Positions 45,406 through 53,435 of a stretch of DNA of 64,000 bases are shown here, in pieces. The stretch covers positions 1,302,001 to 1,366,000 of the forward strand of contig NZ_FNTG01000001.1 in NCBI RefSeq assembly GCF_900104795.1, in the 5' to 3' direction. Under the pieces are notes generated by a model. It was given only the letters and a program-made list of their open reading frames with translations, did not search any database and was not told where the DNA came from. Numbering within the stretch: position 1 is the first letter of the stretch; the number at the start of each line of letters is the position of its first letter. The position numbers and the translations under genes were made by a program. This stretch comes from Burkholderia sp. WP9 (GTDB taxonomy: Bacteria; Pseudomonadota; Gammaproteobacteria; Burkholderiales; Burkholderiaceae).

Positions 45406-45419
45406 TGTTAGCGCTTACA
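45406..45419. promoter_or_regulatory. LacI-type operator, distal
   Basis: TGTTAGCGCTTACA, also followed by TTTTG. The 75-bp spacing between equivalent bases is close to seven helical turns, compatible with a repression loop. Confidence 0.8.
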
Positions 45420-46255
45420 TTTTGGGTCTAACCGGGAGAGATTGCAAGCGCCGGAAGGGCTTCAGCGGGTTAACGCGGATCATCCAAGCGGCCTTATTCG
45501 ACATCCTCGATTCTTATATAAGATATAAGAGTTGGCGTTACTGGCTTGTCGAACTTCGTGAAGATGAACCCGCGGGATTTTTCTGGACGCATCATCTCCG
45601 TCAGCACGAATGGAACGTCAATTCTCTGCGTAGCACGGGGATGTGGGAGCATGCGGGCAACACACGCCTCAACGAGGAGGGACGAGGGCGCGCGCATCGC
45701 GCGCGGGTATTGTGACGTGTGCTGCGCACAGACCTCGTTTAGCGAAAACTCGGGTTGCCTAGACTGCACTGCGCCCCCAGATCGGGATGCACCGGGTAAC
45801 TGATCCGGACGCTAGAACGATATGACACGCTGCTCGCGCCGCTTGTCTATGGCGAAGGCAGGGCGAGTGAATCCGGCGAGTTGCCGCTATCCCTGGTTGC
45901 ATTCGGCGTGGCCCGTCTTGCCGTACGCAAAAACGCACGTTATTCGCGCCAGTTGCTCTTCGAGACGGGCACGCTGGGATACCGGGCGAGCTGTACGATC
46001 CTTCGAGTCCTTATCGCTGTTTTGGGGCGGACCGAGATTGCAACTCGTAGCGGGTCGTTCACCTCTTGCCCCCGAGTGAAGATCAGACTGTTTTGCGTAT
46101 GCTACAGCGAGCACGTCCCGTGGGGTGTTTCTCCGGAAACAGACTGAATGAGACAGTCCCGGATTGACTACCGGAGAGAACGTCGCGGGTGTTCAACGGG
46201 AGGGCGACCAGCAAACCGACGGTTCAGACACTCTCATCATCCGCTCAAGTACATA
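45420..46255. other. host DNA left of the prophage, no gene recognised
   Basis: About 840 bp. Short frames exist (e.g. 45422-45715 and 45546-45803) but show no family features. At 45512-45529 TCTTATATAAGATATAAG, followed by GTTGGCGTTACT, resembles the region before aceA (35014-35046). The last 63 bp encode the host-derived end of the repressor frame. Confidence 0.45.
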
Positions 46256-46639
46256 ATTTGACATAAGATAAAGAGTTGCACTTTCAGCCGAGACTGACGC
46301 TGATCTGGCGGGCGAGGGAGCGGCGGCTAGCCCTAGTATGCACACGGTCAGTGACGCCGTGACTGCCGCTCCCGTCGCTTTTCCCCAAGCGTTCTCCCAC
46401 ACCTTGCGCATGAACGCATCAGGTGCAGATTCCGCCTTGCAAGCCGAGATAACCTCAAGCGGATCAATGCCCAGAAGCTCGGCCACCCGCGCGGCTGTAG
46501 CCTCATCAAAAACAGATAGCCCATTGCGGTATTTGCTGACCGCTTGGCGCGTCACACCCAGCATTTTCGCTGCGGCGTAATCGGAAGGAAGGTCTAGACG
46601 CTTCTTCAAAGCGTCCAGATATTGGATTGTCGTGCGCAT
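46193..46639 (-). CDS. prophage HTH repressor (DUF3693-like), C-terminus formed at the att site
   Basis: 148 residues in the prophage. Residues 1-65 are a Cro/CI-type HTH (SDYAAAKMLGVTRQAVSKYRNGLSVFDEATAARVAELLGIDP), as in phage regulators of the DUF3693 group. Residues ~88-108 (TGAAVTASLTVCILGLAAAP) are hydrophobic and could be a membrane segment. The frame crosses the left att repeat: residues up to N128 (LYLMSN) are phage DNA, the last 20 come from host flank. In the circular phage the same frame would continue at 59610 and end RRRFRKTTVWDNALAA (144 residues). It is divergent from the early + genes, so it is the probable repressor of the + operon. Confidence 0.82.
   Translation of the reverse strand: MRTTIQYLDALKKRLDLPSDYAAAKMLGVTRQAVSKYRNGLSVFDEATAARVAELLGIDPLEVISACKAESAPDAFMRKVWENAWGKATGAAVTASLTVCILGLAAAPSPARSASVSAESATLYLMSNYVLERMMRVSEPSVCWSPSR
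46256..46283. repeat. attL, dif-like Xer site
   Basis: 28 bp in dif layout on the + strand: XerD-like arm ATTTGACATAA, centre GATAAA, then GAGTTGCACTT as a poor XerC arm. The first 17 bp are repeated exactly at 59611 in the same orientation. The XerD-like arm reads TTATGTCAAAT on the other strand, close to the E. coli dif arm TTATGTTAAAT. Confidence 0.7.
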
Positions 46640-46863
46640 AGCCCCGTACCCTTTTTAAATCACCCAAAACGAAAGGTAGGCCAACGTCAACGTAGATGCA
46701 ACGACACATTCCGGTTGACGCGTAACAATAGATGGGACTATTCTCCTGACCAGTCGCCCCAAAACGCCAGCGGTTATCACCCACCCGACCGCGCTAGGAG
46801 GCCACCCAGCAAGGCGTGGGGCGACGTTTCTAAGGTCAGGGTAGGGGATAGAAGGGGTGCGGC
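46640..46863. promoter_or_regulatory. divergent early control region of the prophage
   Basis: 224 bp between the repressor and the first + gene. An inverted pair CGTCAAC (46685-46691) / GTTGACG (46714-46720) is a candidate operator; a further CAACG lies between. No clear -35/-10 pair can be chosen by eye. Confidence 0.45.
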
Positions 46864-46989
46864 ATGCGCAATACATCGTTACAAATCCGGCGTTCGTCCC
46901 TTGGTGGCTTCTGTGCGGTATCGCGCTTTGAGCGTCGCGCTCGCGTGCTGGCTGCAATCAATGCCGTGTTCCACTGGATGGGCGCATGA
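46864..46989 (+). CDS. small phage early protein (41 aa)
   Basis: Basic peptide MRNTSLQIRRSSLGG... ending HWMGA. Start 46864 follows GGGGATAGAAGGGGTGCGGC. Its stop overlaps the next start (ATGA), part of a chain of three tiny coupled genes. Function unknown. Confidence 0.5.
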   Translation: MRNTSLQIRRSSLGGFCAVSRFERRARVLAAINAVFHWMGA

Positions 46990-47072
46990 CTGCCGTGTTG
47001 CTGGTTACCTACCTCGCGGGCGCTGCCTCGGCCGCCTTCCTGATCGACATTTCGCTGAGGCTGCGCAAGTGA
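46986..47072 (+). CDS. single-TM phage peptide (28 aa)
   Basis: TAVLLVTYLAGAASAAFLID is one hydrophobic helix followed by the basic tail SLRLRK. Overlaps both neighbours (ATGA before, GTGA after). Function unknown. Confidence 0.5.
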   Translation: MTAVLLVTYLAGAASAAFLIDISLRLRK

Positions 47073-47170
47073 TCGATCCGGGCGTAGTTCTTTTCGCATT
47101 GGGTGCTGTGCTGGGCGCAGCGAGCGTTGTCGCCGGTTACCTGATTGCACGAAGCGAGGACCGGCAATGA
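47069..47170 (+). CDS. single-TM phage peptide (33 aa)
   Basis: GTG start overlapping the previous stop. VVLFALGAVLGAASVVAGYL forms one membrane helix with the charged tail ARSEDRQ. The stop overlaps the next start (ATGA). Confidence 0.55.
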   Translation: MIDPGVVLFALGAVLGAASVVAGYLIARSEDRQ

Positions 47171-47454
47171 GCCAATCGGCCGCGTTCGATGATCTCGGCT
47201 ACAACGCCGAAGGGCCGGAGGATGTTTCCTTTGGCTACGTGCCCGGCTCGGTCGGCCCGGCGCACGTTCTCCCTACACCGTGGACGGCTCGCCGTCGCGC
47301 GGAATTCGACAGGGCACGCGATGAATGCATGCCCGCCATCAATGCAGCACTGGACAAGTTCAAAGCGATGCGGCCGGGTCCGTCGCGTGCGCCGGTTGAT
47401 ACCGATGCGTACGGGCGGGCTCGCGCCCGTGTCCTTAAGGGGCGCGGCTGGTGA
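47167..47454 (+). CDS. phage protein of unknown function (95 aa)
   Basis: Soluble, mixed composition, with a proline- and charge-rich C-terminal half. It is coupled at both ends (ATGA with the preceding peptide, GTGA with the Rep gene). Possibly a replication accessory protein because of position; no motif supports that. Confidence 0.65.
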   Translation: MSQSAAFDDLGYNAEGPEDVSFGYVPGSVGPAHVLPTPWTARRRAEFDRARDECMPAINAALDKFKAMRPGPSRAPVDTDAYGRARARVLKGRGW

Positions 47455-49541
47455 TCCATCAAACCAACGAGGCATGGGCTAACGAACTGGTTGCGCCGCT
47501 TCCGGCGCGCTGGTGCGGAAAGCTGCTCGGTACGTGGGAGCGACGTAGAACCAGCTTCAACCCGGAAAAGCTCACCTCACAGAACGATGCGCAGCGGAAA
47601 GCAAACGAGGCGTTACGGGACACCGTAGCGCGCCTTTTGCCGTTCGCCGTCAATGACGACCTGACGCTAGACGCCGACGACGGCGCCGTGGTCGATGCAG
47701 CATGGAAGGGCGCGGAGCGATGCCGCGTGCGCCTGCTCGAAATCGAAGACATGCAACAGCACGGCCGCGATGCGTTGCGCGCGGCGGGCGTGTCGGCCGA
47801 CGAGGCGAATGCGGTCGAAAACGCCGAAGCGCGGGCAATGTTGTCGACCTTGTGCGAGGCCCGTGGAATATGGGCTCCCGCCAAGAAATACGACGATTTA
47901 CCCGCTGTTCGTCGGATGGTGGCGGCCAGGTGGTGGACCGGACAGTTGCGCAAGGCGCACGCCCGCGCGGTGGAGTCCGCGGCGATTGAGCTAGGCACCG
48001 TCAACAAGTCGCGCGACATGTACGTGTCGAATGAATCGCTGGCGGCCCGCAAGGCGCAGAACGAACGAAACGCGGCGACGCTTGAGGCGACCATCGCGCG
48101 CAACGTCGAGACGGAACAGGAATTCACGCTGGCGGAACTGGCGGCCAAAGGGCCGGCTAACCGTGCCATCAAGCGCGCGGAACTAATGACACGTATCAAT
48201 GGCTTCGAGCGCATCGCAATCGCGCATGGCCACGCTGGGCTGTTCCTCACGATCACCTGTCCGTCCAAGATGCACAGCCACAAGATCATCGGTGGCCGTG
48301 CGGTAAAGAACTCGAAGTACGACCACACCAAACCCAAAGATGCCCAGAAATATCTTACTGGCGTGTGGGCGCGAATCCGCGCTGCTCTCGCTCGCGCACA
48401 GATTGGCCTGTACGGTTTTCGCATTGCCGAGCCCATGCACGACGGCACACCTCACTGGCATTTGCTGGTCTTTTACCCGCCGGCCAATGATTCGAAGATC
48501 CGCGCCACTGTCCGCCGATACGCGCTCCAGATGGACGGCGATGAAGCGGGCGCGCAAGAGAGGCGGTGCGACTTTAAGACCATGGACCCGGAGATTGGTA
48601 CGGCGGCGGCCTACATCGCCAAATATGTGGCGAAGAACATCGACGGCCACAAGCTCGAGAAAGACCTGTTGGGTAATGACTCGCTTGATACGTCGGCCCG
48701 TGTCGAGGCGTGGGCCTCGCGCTGGCGAATCAAGCAATTTCAGCAGGTAGGCGGGCCGCCGGTCGGCCCGTGGCGTGAAATGCGCCGTGTTGAAAGCGTG
48801 CCGTCTGACGCACCGGCGCACGTGCTGAAGGCATTCAACGCGGTCAACAAGGTGGCGAAGTTCGAGGGCCGGGAAAACGCCTCGGTCGCGTGGGATCACT
48901 ACGTGGAAGCACAGGGCGGCGTTTTCTGTGGCCGCAACTATCGTATCCGTATTGCGACCGTGGCCAGCGACGCGCTAACGGCATACGGCGAGGAAGCGCC
49001 GGCAATGCCGATTGGCGTGCAATATCGCGAGGTCGCGAAGGTTCGCGACGCCATCGGCAACTGGATCGGCGTGTTGCCGCGTACCGTAATCATTGAGTCA
49101 AAGAGGTTCACGTGGGAAATAAAAAGACCAAACACGAATGCACGTTCGCGCTCGCAACCATCGTGGAGCGAAGCGGCGAAGCGTGGAGTATTTATCGCTG
49201 CACCGTATGTAGAAAGCCAAACGGCGAGCGCTTCAAGCGTGGCGCTGCCGGAACTGTGGCTGACGGGGGAGAAGTACGACCAGTGGAAGGCGAAGAACCC
49301 GGCCGCAGCGATTGAGTGGGAGTCGGGTTTGAAGCGCGAGCATCGCGCGCCTTGGACCTGTGTAAATAACTGTACGCCGGAGGGCGAAGATGGACGAACA
49401 ACCGACGTTGACGCAGTACGCAATACGCAACGAAACCGAGGTACGGCGGGTAGTGGAGGGGTCGGTAATGGTCCCGGCACCCGCAAAAACGCTTCTGAAG
49501 GAACAGGCCGCACTTATCCGCATGATGGCGGCGGCCATTGA
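47451..49541 (+). CDS. HUH replication initiator, phage GPA superfamily
   Basis: 696 residues, GTG start overlapping the previous stop. It nicks the origin and starts rolling-circle replication. The metal site is HWH (H335, H337) in GTPHWHLLVF and the catalytic tyrosines are Y388 and Y392 in AAYIAKYVAKNI, the superfamily I pair of P2 gpA and PM2 P12. LFLTITCPSKMH is HUH motif 1. The conserved C-terminal APWTCVNNC ends at about residue 643. The last ~50 residues look low-complexity and overlap another gene (49390); a further small gene (49112) is nested inside. Confidence 0.92.
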   Translation: MIHQTNEAWANELVAPLPARWCGKLLGTWERRRTSFNPEKLTSQNDAQRKANEALRDTVARLLPFAVNDDLTLDADDGAVVDAAWKGAERCRVRLLEIEDMQQHGRDALRAAGVSADEANAVENAEARAMLSTLCEARGIWAPAKKYDDLPAVRRMVAARWWTGQLRKAHARAVESAAIELGTVNKSRDMYVSNESLAARKAQNERNAATLEATIARNVETEQEFTLAELAAKGPANRAIKRAELMTRINGFERIAIAHGHAGLFLTITCPSKMHSHKIIGGRAVKNSKYDHTKPKDAQKYLTGVWARIRAALARAQIGLYGFRIAEPMHDGTPHWHLLVFYPPANDSKIRATVRRYALQMDGDEAGAQERRCDFKTMDPEIGTAAAYIAKYVAKNIDGHKLEKDLLGNDSLDTSARVEAWASRWRIKQFQQVGGPPVGPWREMRRVESVPSDAPAHVLKAFNAVNKVAKFEGRENASVAWDHYVEAQGGVFCGRNYRIRIATVASDALTAYGEEAPAMPIGVQYREVAKVRDAIGNWIGVLPRTVIIESKRFTWEIKRPNTNARSRSQPSWSEAAKRGVFIAAPYVESQTASASSVALPELWLTGEKYDQWKAKNPAAAIEWESGLKREHRAPWTCVNNCTPEGEDGRTTDVDAVRNTQRNRGTAGSGGVGNGPGTRKNASEGTGRTYPHDGGGH
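49112..49315 (+). CDS. nested small zinc-ribbon-like protein within rep (67 aa)
   Basis: A different frame inside the Rep gene. GTG start with AAAGAGG five bases upstream. HEC (residues 8-10) and CTVC (near 30) could ligate one zinc. The Rep frame over the same bases is serine-rich and poorly constrained in appearance, consistent with overlapping coding. Needs conservation evidence. Confidence 0.5.
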   Translation: MGNKKTKHECTFALATIVERSGEAWSIYRCTVCRKPNGERFKRGAAGTVADGGEVRPVEGEEPGRSD

Positions 49542-49572
49542 TTCGCTGAAACTGGCAAATCAGGCAGTGTAA
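49390..49572 (+). CDS. small phage protein overlapping the rep end (60 aa)
   Basis: ATG preceded by CGGAGGGCGAAG. MDEQPTLTQYAIRNETEVRR then an amphipathic helix PAKTLLKEQAALIRMMAAAIDSLKLA. It overlaps the last 152 bp of rep in another frame. Function unknown. Confidence 0.65.
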   Translation: MDEQPTLTQYAIRNETEVRRVVEGSVMVPAPAKTLLKEQAALIRMMAAAIDSLKLANQAV

Positions 49573-49621
49573 GGGGAAGCGGGCGACCCTTCGAGCCCGC
49601 ACATTAGAACGAGGTAGACCA

Positions 49622-49945
49622 ATGAGCAAGATTCTTGAGGCCATCGACGCACTGGCCCATAACGCGACGCATCCGAAGATTCTCACGGCGGCGCTGACCG
49701 AGATTCACGAAGAGTTCAAGGCGATCAAGGCGCGCATCGAAGGGCTGCAGGAGGTGAAGGCGCACGCGGCAGCGGCCGAAGATTCAGCGGCGGCCGCAAC
49801 GCGCGCGGCGCAGAGCGCGAGCGTAGCGGCCAATCAGGCGGCGCTCGACGCCAAGGCGGCAGTGGGCGACGTGTTGAACACGCCGGCCGCGCCGATCGTC
49901 CCGGAAACCGTCGGCGCGCCCGTCGTTCCGCCCGTAACCGCATAA
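49622..49945 (+). CDS. coiled-coil phage protein (107 aa)
   Basis: Start after AACGAGGTAGACCA. Residues ~20-80 are an alanine-rich coiled coil (EEFKAIKARIEGLQEVKAHAAAAE), then a proline/valine tail. Probably structural or scaffolding; no family recognised. Confidence 0.7.
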   Translation: MSKILEAIDALAHNATHPKILTAALTEIHEEFKAIKARIEGLQEVKAHAAAAEDSAAAATRAAQSASVAANQAALDAKAAVGDVLNTPAAPIVPETVGAPVVPPVTA

Positions 49946-49956
49946 CGGAGGCGGCC

Positions 49957-50271
49957 ATGGCGTATCTCGGGAAAGCGGACTGCGGGACGTGTGCGAACGA
50001 GGTCGACGTCCGCTCGAACGTGAGCGGCAAGGCCTACTACAAGTGCGGGCGGTGCGGCGTCGCCGTGCAGCACAAAGAGGAGCGCGGACACCGGCTTTTC
50101 ATGGCGACGGTACGGGCCGAAGCGGACCCGGATGAACCGCCGGCCGTGGTCCCCGATTCGCCGCGAATCGCGGAGCCGAAACCGGTCGCGAAACCCGGCG
50201 AATCACAGAAAAAAACCGATGCACCGAAGCCGCGCGGCGGCATCTTCGGCGGCATTCTCTCAGGAGCTTAA
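49957..50271 (+). CDS. zinc-ribbon phage protein (104 aa)
   Basis: CGTC and CGRC pairs (residues ~9-12 and ~30-33) make a zinc ribbon; the C-terminal half is proline-rich, ending in the hydrophobic GGIFGGILSGA that may touch membrane. Start after CGGAGGCGGCC; one base separates it from the next gene. Confidence 0.75.
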   Translation: MAYLGKADCGTCANEVDVRSNVSGKAYYKCGRCGVAVQHKEERGHRLFMATVRAEADPDEPPAVVPDSPRIAEPKPVAKPGESQKKTDAPKPRGGIFGGILSGA

Positions 50272-50799
50272 ATGGCAAAGGTCACAGATGCGACGCCGGT
50301 AGAGCCGGCCGTCGTGGATACGCGCGCCGACTCGACCGTGGACGTGCTGCAGGAAATCGCCCAGGAAGAAATGTCCGAACACGCGGGCATCGCCGCGAAG
50401 GCAGAAGCGGCCGAAGCGGCAACAATCGAATCGGAAGCGGCCGATGTGGCGGCAGGCTGGCGCAAGGCGCTCGGCGTCGCACGCGAAATGCTGATCGCGG
50501 TCATTCCGCCGCTCGATCCGGTGTGGAGCAATCCGCGTCTGGATGCGCTGTCGGTGGCGCTCGGGCGCTGCGATCAGGCGTACGGCTGGGGCGGGGCGGG
50601 CAAGCTGATCGGCCATCCGCTATTCGGCCTTGTGGCGGCCGGCGCGCCGATCGGCTACGGCACCTATCAGGTGGTCAAGCCGATGATGGACAAGGCCAAG
50701 GCAGAACAGGCGGCCAAGGCGGCGGCGGCGCTCAAGCCGGGCTCAATGACGCCGGAACAGCTTGCGGTCGCGCCGGGCGCGCCTTCTTTCGGGGCCTAG
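50272..50799 (+). CDS. phage membrane-associated protein (175 aa)
   Basis: Acidic alanine/glutamate-rich N-terminal half, then GWRKALGVAREMLIAVIPPLDPVWSNPRLDALS and a hydrophobic segment (LFGLVAAGAPIGYGTYQVV). The stop is one base before the ATPase start. Virion-membrane or packaging-vertex protein by position only. Confidence 0.7.
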   Translation: MAKVTDATPVEPAVVDTRADSTVDVLQEIAQEEMSEHAGIAAKAEAAEAATIESEAADVAAGWRKALGVAREMLIAVIPPLDPVWSNPRLDALSVALGRCDQAYGWGGAGKLIGHPLFGLVAAGAPIGYGTYQVVKPMMDKAKAEQAAKAAAALKPGSMTPEQLAVAPGAPSFGA

Positions 50800-50800
50800 C

Positions 50801-51439
50801 ATGGTAGCCGGCACGCAGAATGATGCCGACATAACGGCGGTAATCGGCGCAACCGGAAACGGCAAGGGCGTCTACATCAAGGGGCTGCTCAAGAGACTGC
50901 CGAAGTCGCGGCCGATCCTCGTCTGGTCGCCGCTCGAAGTAGAGAGCGACGATTACGCGGCGTTCATCGGCGGTGTCCGAGTGTTTTCCATCACCGAACT
51001 GGTCGCGGCGATCAAGGCAGGCAAAAAGCGGATAGTGCTTGTGCCGGATAACCCGGAGAACCGGCCGTTGTTCGATCGGTTTTGCCGCATCGCGTGGGAA
51101 ATGGACGGCTGGTGCATCGTGGTTGAGGAGCTTTCCGACTGCACGATGGCGTCTTGGGCTCCCCCAGCGTGGAAGAAAATCACGAAGGCCGGTCGGCATA
51201 AAGGCCTGAAGGTGATCGCGGCATGCCAGCGGCCGGCGGACTCCGACAAGTCGTTTCTCGGCAACGCCAGCGAGATTCGGTGCTACGCGGTCAACTGGCC
51301 CAGCGACCAGAAAGTGATGGCGGGGATCATGGCGGTGAAGCCTGACGAAATCGCAACGCTGCCGAAATTCCACTACTTCCACCGCGTCATGGAAACCAAA
51401 ACGACCCAGCGAGGCGTGGCGCAATTGTCGAAACCCTGA
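50801..51439 (+). CDS. packaging ATPase, P9/A32-like
   Basis: 212 residues. Walker A GATGNGKG (16-23, K22) and Walker B WCIVVEE (104-110, E109/E110), followed by a helical stretch and the polar VIAACQRPAD sensor-like segment. The size and motif spacing match the genome-packaging ATPases of tailless membrane-containing phages (PRD1 and PM2 P9). The position just upstream of the capsid gene agrees. Zot-type export ATPases of filamentous phages are an alternative, but this protein lacks the C-terminal TM and periplasmic part. Confidence 0.85.
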   Translation: MVAGTQNDADITAVIGATGNGKGVYIKGLLKRLPKSRPILVWSPLEVESDDYAAFIGGVRVFSITELVAAIKAGKKRIVLVPDNPENRPLFDRFCRIAWEMDGWCIVVEELSDCTMASWAPPAWKKITKAGRHKGLKVIAACQRPADSDKSFLGNASEIRCYAVNWPSDQKVMAGIMAVKPDEIATLPKFHYFHRVMETKTTQRGVAQLSKP

Positions 51440-51555
51440 AAAAAACCGTGATTCGCGAGGTCCGCGAATCGCCGCGAAACGCCGTGAATCACGAACAGTG
51501 ACCACGGCGTTTTTCTTTGTGATCCTGCGATCTCTTTCATCGTAGAGGGCAGGAC
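51440..51555 (+). promoter_or_regulatory. inverted repeats between ATPase and late genes
   Basis: The 116-bp gap contains several copies of CGCGA/ATTCGCG-like words (GATTCGCGAGG, CGCGAATCGCCGCGAA, GTGAATCACG). They could form a terminator or a late promoter region; no T-tract follows. Confidence 0.4.
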
Positions 51556-51744
51556 GTGTCAACTGGCGACAACTGGTTCCCAAGCCGTAACCGCATGGTT
51601 ATGGAGATTCTGGCAACGACCATCGGCGTCATCGGCGCATCGATCCTCATTTCGCGCATCCCGTTTATCAAACAACTGGTCGATGGCAATTCCATCTGGT
51701 CACTGACGAACGGCGCGAGTTCGACTACCACAACCACCTCCTGA
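51556..51744 (+). CDS. single-TM phage protein (62 aa)
   Basis: GTG start. One helix (MVMEILATTIGVIGASILIS) with basic residues before it and a Ser/Thr-rich tail. Likely virion membrane protein. Confidence 0.65.
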   Translation: MSTGDNWFPSRNRMVMEILATTIGVIGASILISRIPFIKQLVDGNSIWSLTNGASSTTTTTS

Positions 51745-51755
51745 AGGAGACCACC

Positions 51756-51884
51756 TTGAATCGTCAAGACCTGAAAACCGCAGCCGTGATTCTCGGCGTC
51801 GTCGCACTGTGCGCATTCGTGCAGCGAAACATCGTCGCTATCCCGGTGATTGGTCCGTACATGCCCGGCGGCACGATGTCCTAA
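51756..51884 (+). CDS. single-TM phage peptide (42 aa), TTG start
   Basis: TTG at 51756 after AAGGAGACCACC. Hydrophobic helix TAAVILGVVALCAFVQ followed by VAIPVIGPYMPGG. Similar in build to the preceding gene. Probably a small virion membrane protein. Confidence 0.6.
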   Translation: MNRQDLKTAAVILGVVALCAFVQRNIVAIPVIGPYMPGGTMS

Positions 51885-51939
51885 CGGACACCAGGCACCG
51901 AAGCGGACAGTACCCACACCATCACCATAAGAGGATCGC

Positions 51940-52953
51940 ATGCGCATCCAGCAACAAACCAACATCACGCCGTACCAGCCGGGCGGCACCGTCATTGTCA
52001 ATTTTCCGCTTGGCGTGACCTACGAACAGATCAAGGTCCAGCTAACCGGCGGCCTCACCTGCGAAATGATTCCGCAGGCGCGCCTCAAGGTGAACGGCAA
52101 AGCGGTCTGGACCGTGGCCGGCGCGGACCTGAAAAACGAAAACCTGTACGACGGCAAGACCAACGACGATTTCACGTTCTGGCTTGACTTCACGCAGCAG
52201 AACGCAAAAAGCTCCAGCGCGAATGGCAAGCCGACTTCGCAGGCCGCCGAAATGCTGGTTGCGTGCTATCCGTCGAACCTGTTCCAGAGCTTCACGCTGG
52301 AAATCGATATCGCGTCGGCCGCAGCAGGTGCGCCGGCAGCGGGCACGGGCGGCGTCGTGGTCTACACGACCGAAAACGACCCGTCGGGCAATCAGTACGT
52401 GCTGAAACAGCTTTTCGCCAACTACAGCTTCCAGACCGCGCAGAACAACGATATTGCGCTCCCGGTCGGCGGCTCGGGCGGCATCATCAAGCAGATTTTC
52501 TATCACCAGACCAACTATGCACCGGCATGGGTGAAATCGACCGCGTACGCAGTCGGCGCGCTGGTGTCGGCCGGTGGCAACACGTACCAGTGCGCGACGG
52601 CTGGCACGTCGGCATCGAGCGGCAGCGGCCCCACCGGAACGGGCGCAGGCATCGCGGACAACACGGCGGTGTGGAACTACCTCTACGGCACCGGCTCGGT
52701 GTCGAACATTCAGGTGTTCAACCAGGGCGTGATCATCCTGCAGGCGACGCCGGCACAGCTCGCAGCAGTGCAAACGCAGTACGGCAAGGTTCAGGAAGCT
52801 GGCCTGCTGGTGCTGGATTTCTACCTGCAAGGGCTGCGCGAAAAGCTGCTCAACACCACCAAGTCCAACAACGTGTTCGTGCGTCTCACGACCGTTGGCG
52901 GCCCTGTGAATCTGACTGGTTACACGCGCCTGCTCGATCCGGCCGGCCGTTAA
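51940..52953 (+). CDS. major capsid protein, double-jelly-roll (corticovirus P2-like)
   Basis: 337 residues. The start follows AAGAGGATCGC. The beta-rich N-terminal half (TVIVNFPLGVTYEQIKVQLTG, ARLKVNGKAVWT, FQSFTLEIDI) and C-terminal half (QVFNQGVIILQATPAQLAAV, GLLVLDFYLQGLREKLL) follow the pattern I recall for PM2 P2. Residues ~194-248 are an insertion: AWVKSTAYAVGALVSAGGNT to AVWNYL, a short module of the chitin/carbohydrate-binding (CBM5/12-like) type common in phage surface proteins. Without it the length (~280) fits P2 (269). It should form trimeric hexagonal capsomers over an internal membrane. Confidence 0.82.
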   Translation: MRIQQQTNITPYQPGGTVIVNFPLGVTYEQIKVQLTGGLTCEMIPQARLKVNGKAVWTVAGADLKNENLYDGKTNDDFTFWLDFTQQNAKSSSANGKPTSQAAEMLVACYPSNLFQSFTLEIDIASAAAGAPAAGTGGVVVYTTENDPSGNQYVLKQLFANYSFQTAQNNDIALPVGGSGGIIKQIFYHQTNYAPAWVKSTAYAVGALVSAGGNTYQCATAGTSASSGSGPTGTGAGIADNTAVWNYLYGTGSVSNIQVFNQGVIILQATPAQLAAVQTQYGKVQEAGLLVLDFYLQGLREKLLNTTKSNNVFVRLTTVGGPVNLTGYTRLLDPAGR

Positions 52954-52979
52954 TCGCGGTCTAACCGGAGGTAACAGAC

Positions 52980-53435
52980 ATGGGACTTTTCACCATGCCG
53001 GGCGGCTCGGACCCTAGCACGGACGATTCGGGCAGCACGGACGCAACCAGCGGCGACGGCGCGCTGTCGTCGCTGTTCGGTCTGAACGACGTGGGCAGCG
53101 GTTACGGCGTCACGACGTACACCGATCCGCCGCCCACCACGTCCGTGGCGGGCGACCTCGGGTCGTTGCAGTCGGGTTCGACCGCAACGCCAACGATTGA
53201 CCTGACGACCGCGTTTGCGGACACGCTCGGCACCATCGTTGCGATTGATTCGATCAACTCGCAGGCATCGACCACGGGCATCGGCTACTACAAGGCCGCC
53301 AACGGGCAGGTGTACGCGGTAGGCACCGGGCCGGGACCGGGCAGCGCAGTGGTTAGCGCCATGCCGGGCAACCTGCTGTTCTGGCTGCTGATCATCGGCG
53401 GTGCGGTGCTGTTCGCGAAGGAGGAAAAGCTGTGA
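52980..53435 (+). CDS. phage protein with C-terminal TM (151 aa)
   Basis: Start after GGAGGTAACAGAC. Low-complexity Gly/Ser/Asp N-terminus, middle domain GIGYYKAANGQVYAVG, and a tail anchor NLLFWLLIIGGAVLFAKEEKL. Likely anchored in the virion membrane with the bulk facing one side. Confidence 0.72.
   Translation: MGLFTMPGGSDPSTDDSGSTDATSGDGALSSLFGLNDVGSGYGVTTYTDPPPTTSVAGDLGSLQSGSTATPTIDLTTAFADTLGTIVAIDSINSQASTTGIGYYKAANGQVYAVGTGPGPGSAVVSAMPGNLLFWLLIIGGAVLFAKEEKL

Noticed and set aside
45422..45803. Two + frames of 85-97 codons left of the prophage
   Set aside because: No ribosome-binding site, motif or recognisable family; they overlap each other in different frames.
50801..51439. Zot-type filamentous phage assembly protein
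   Set aside because: The Walker motifs fit, but the C-terminal TM and periplasmic region are missing and the capsid and spike genes point to a tailless icosahedral phage.
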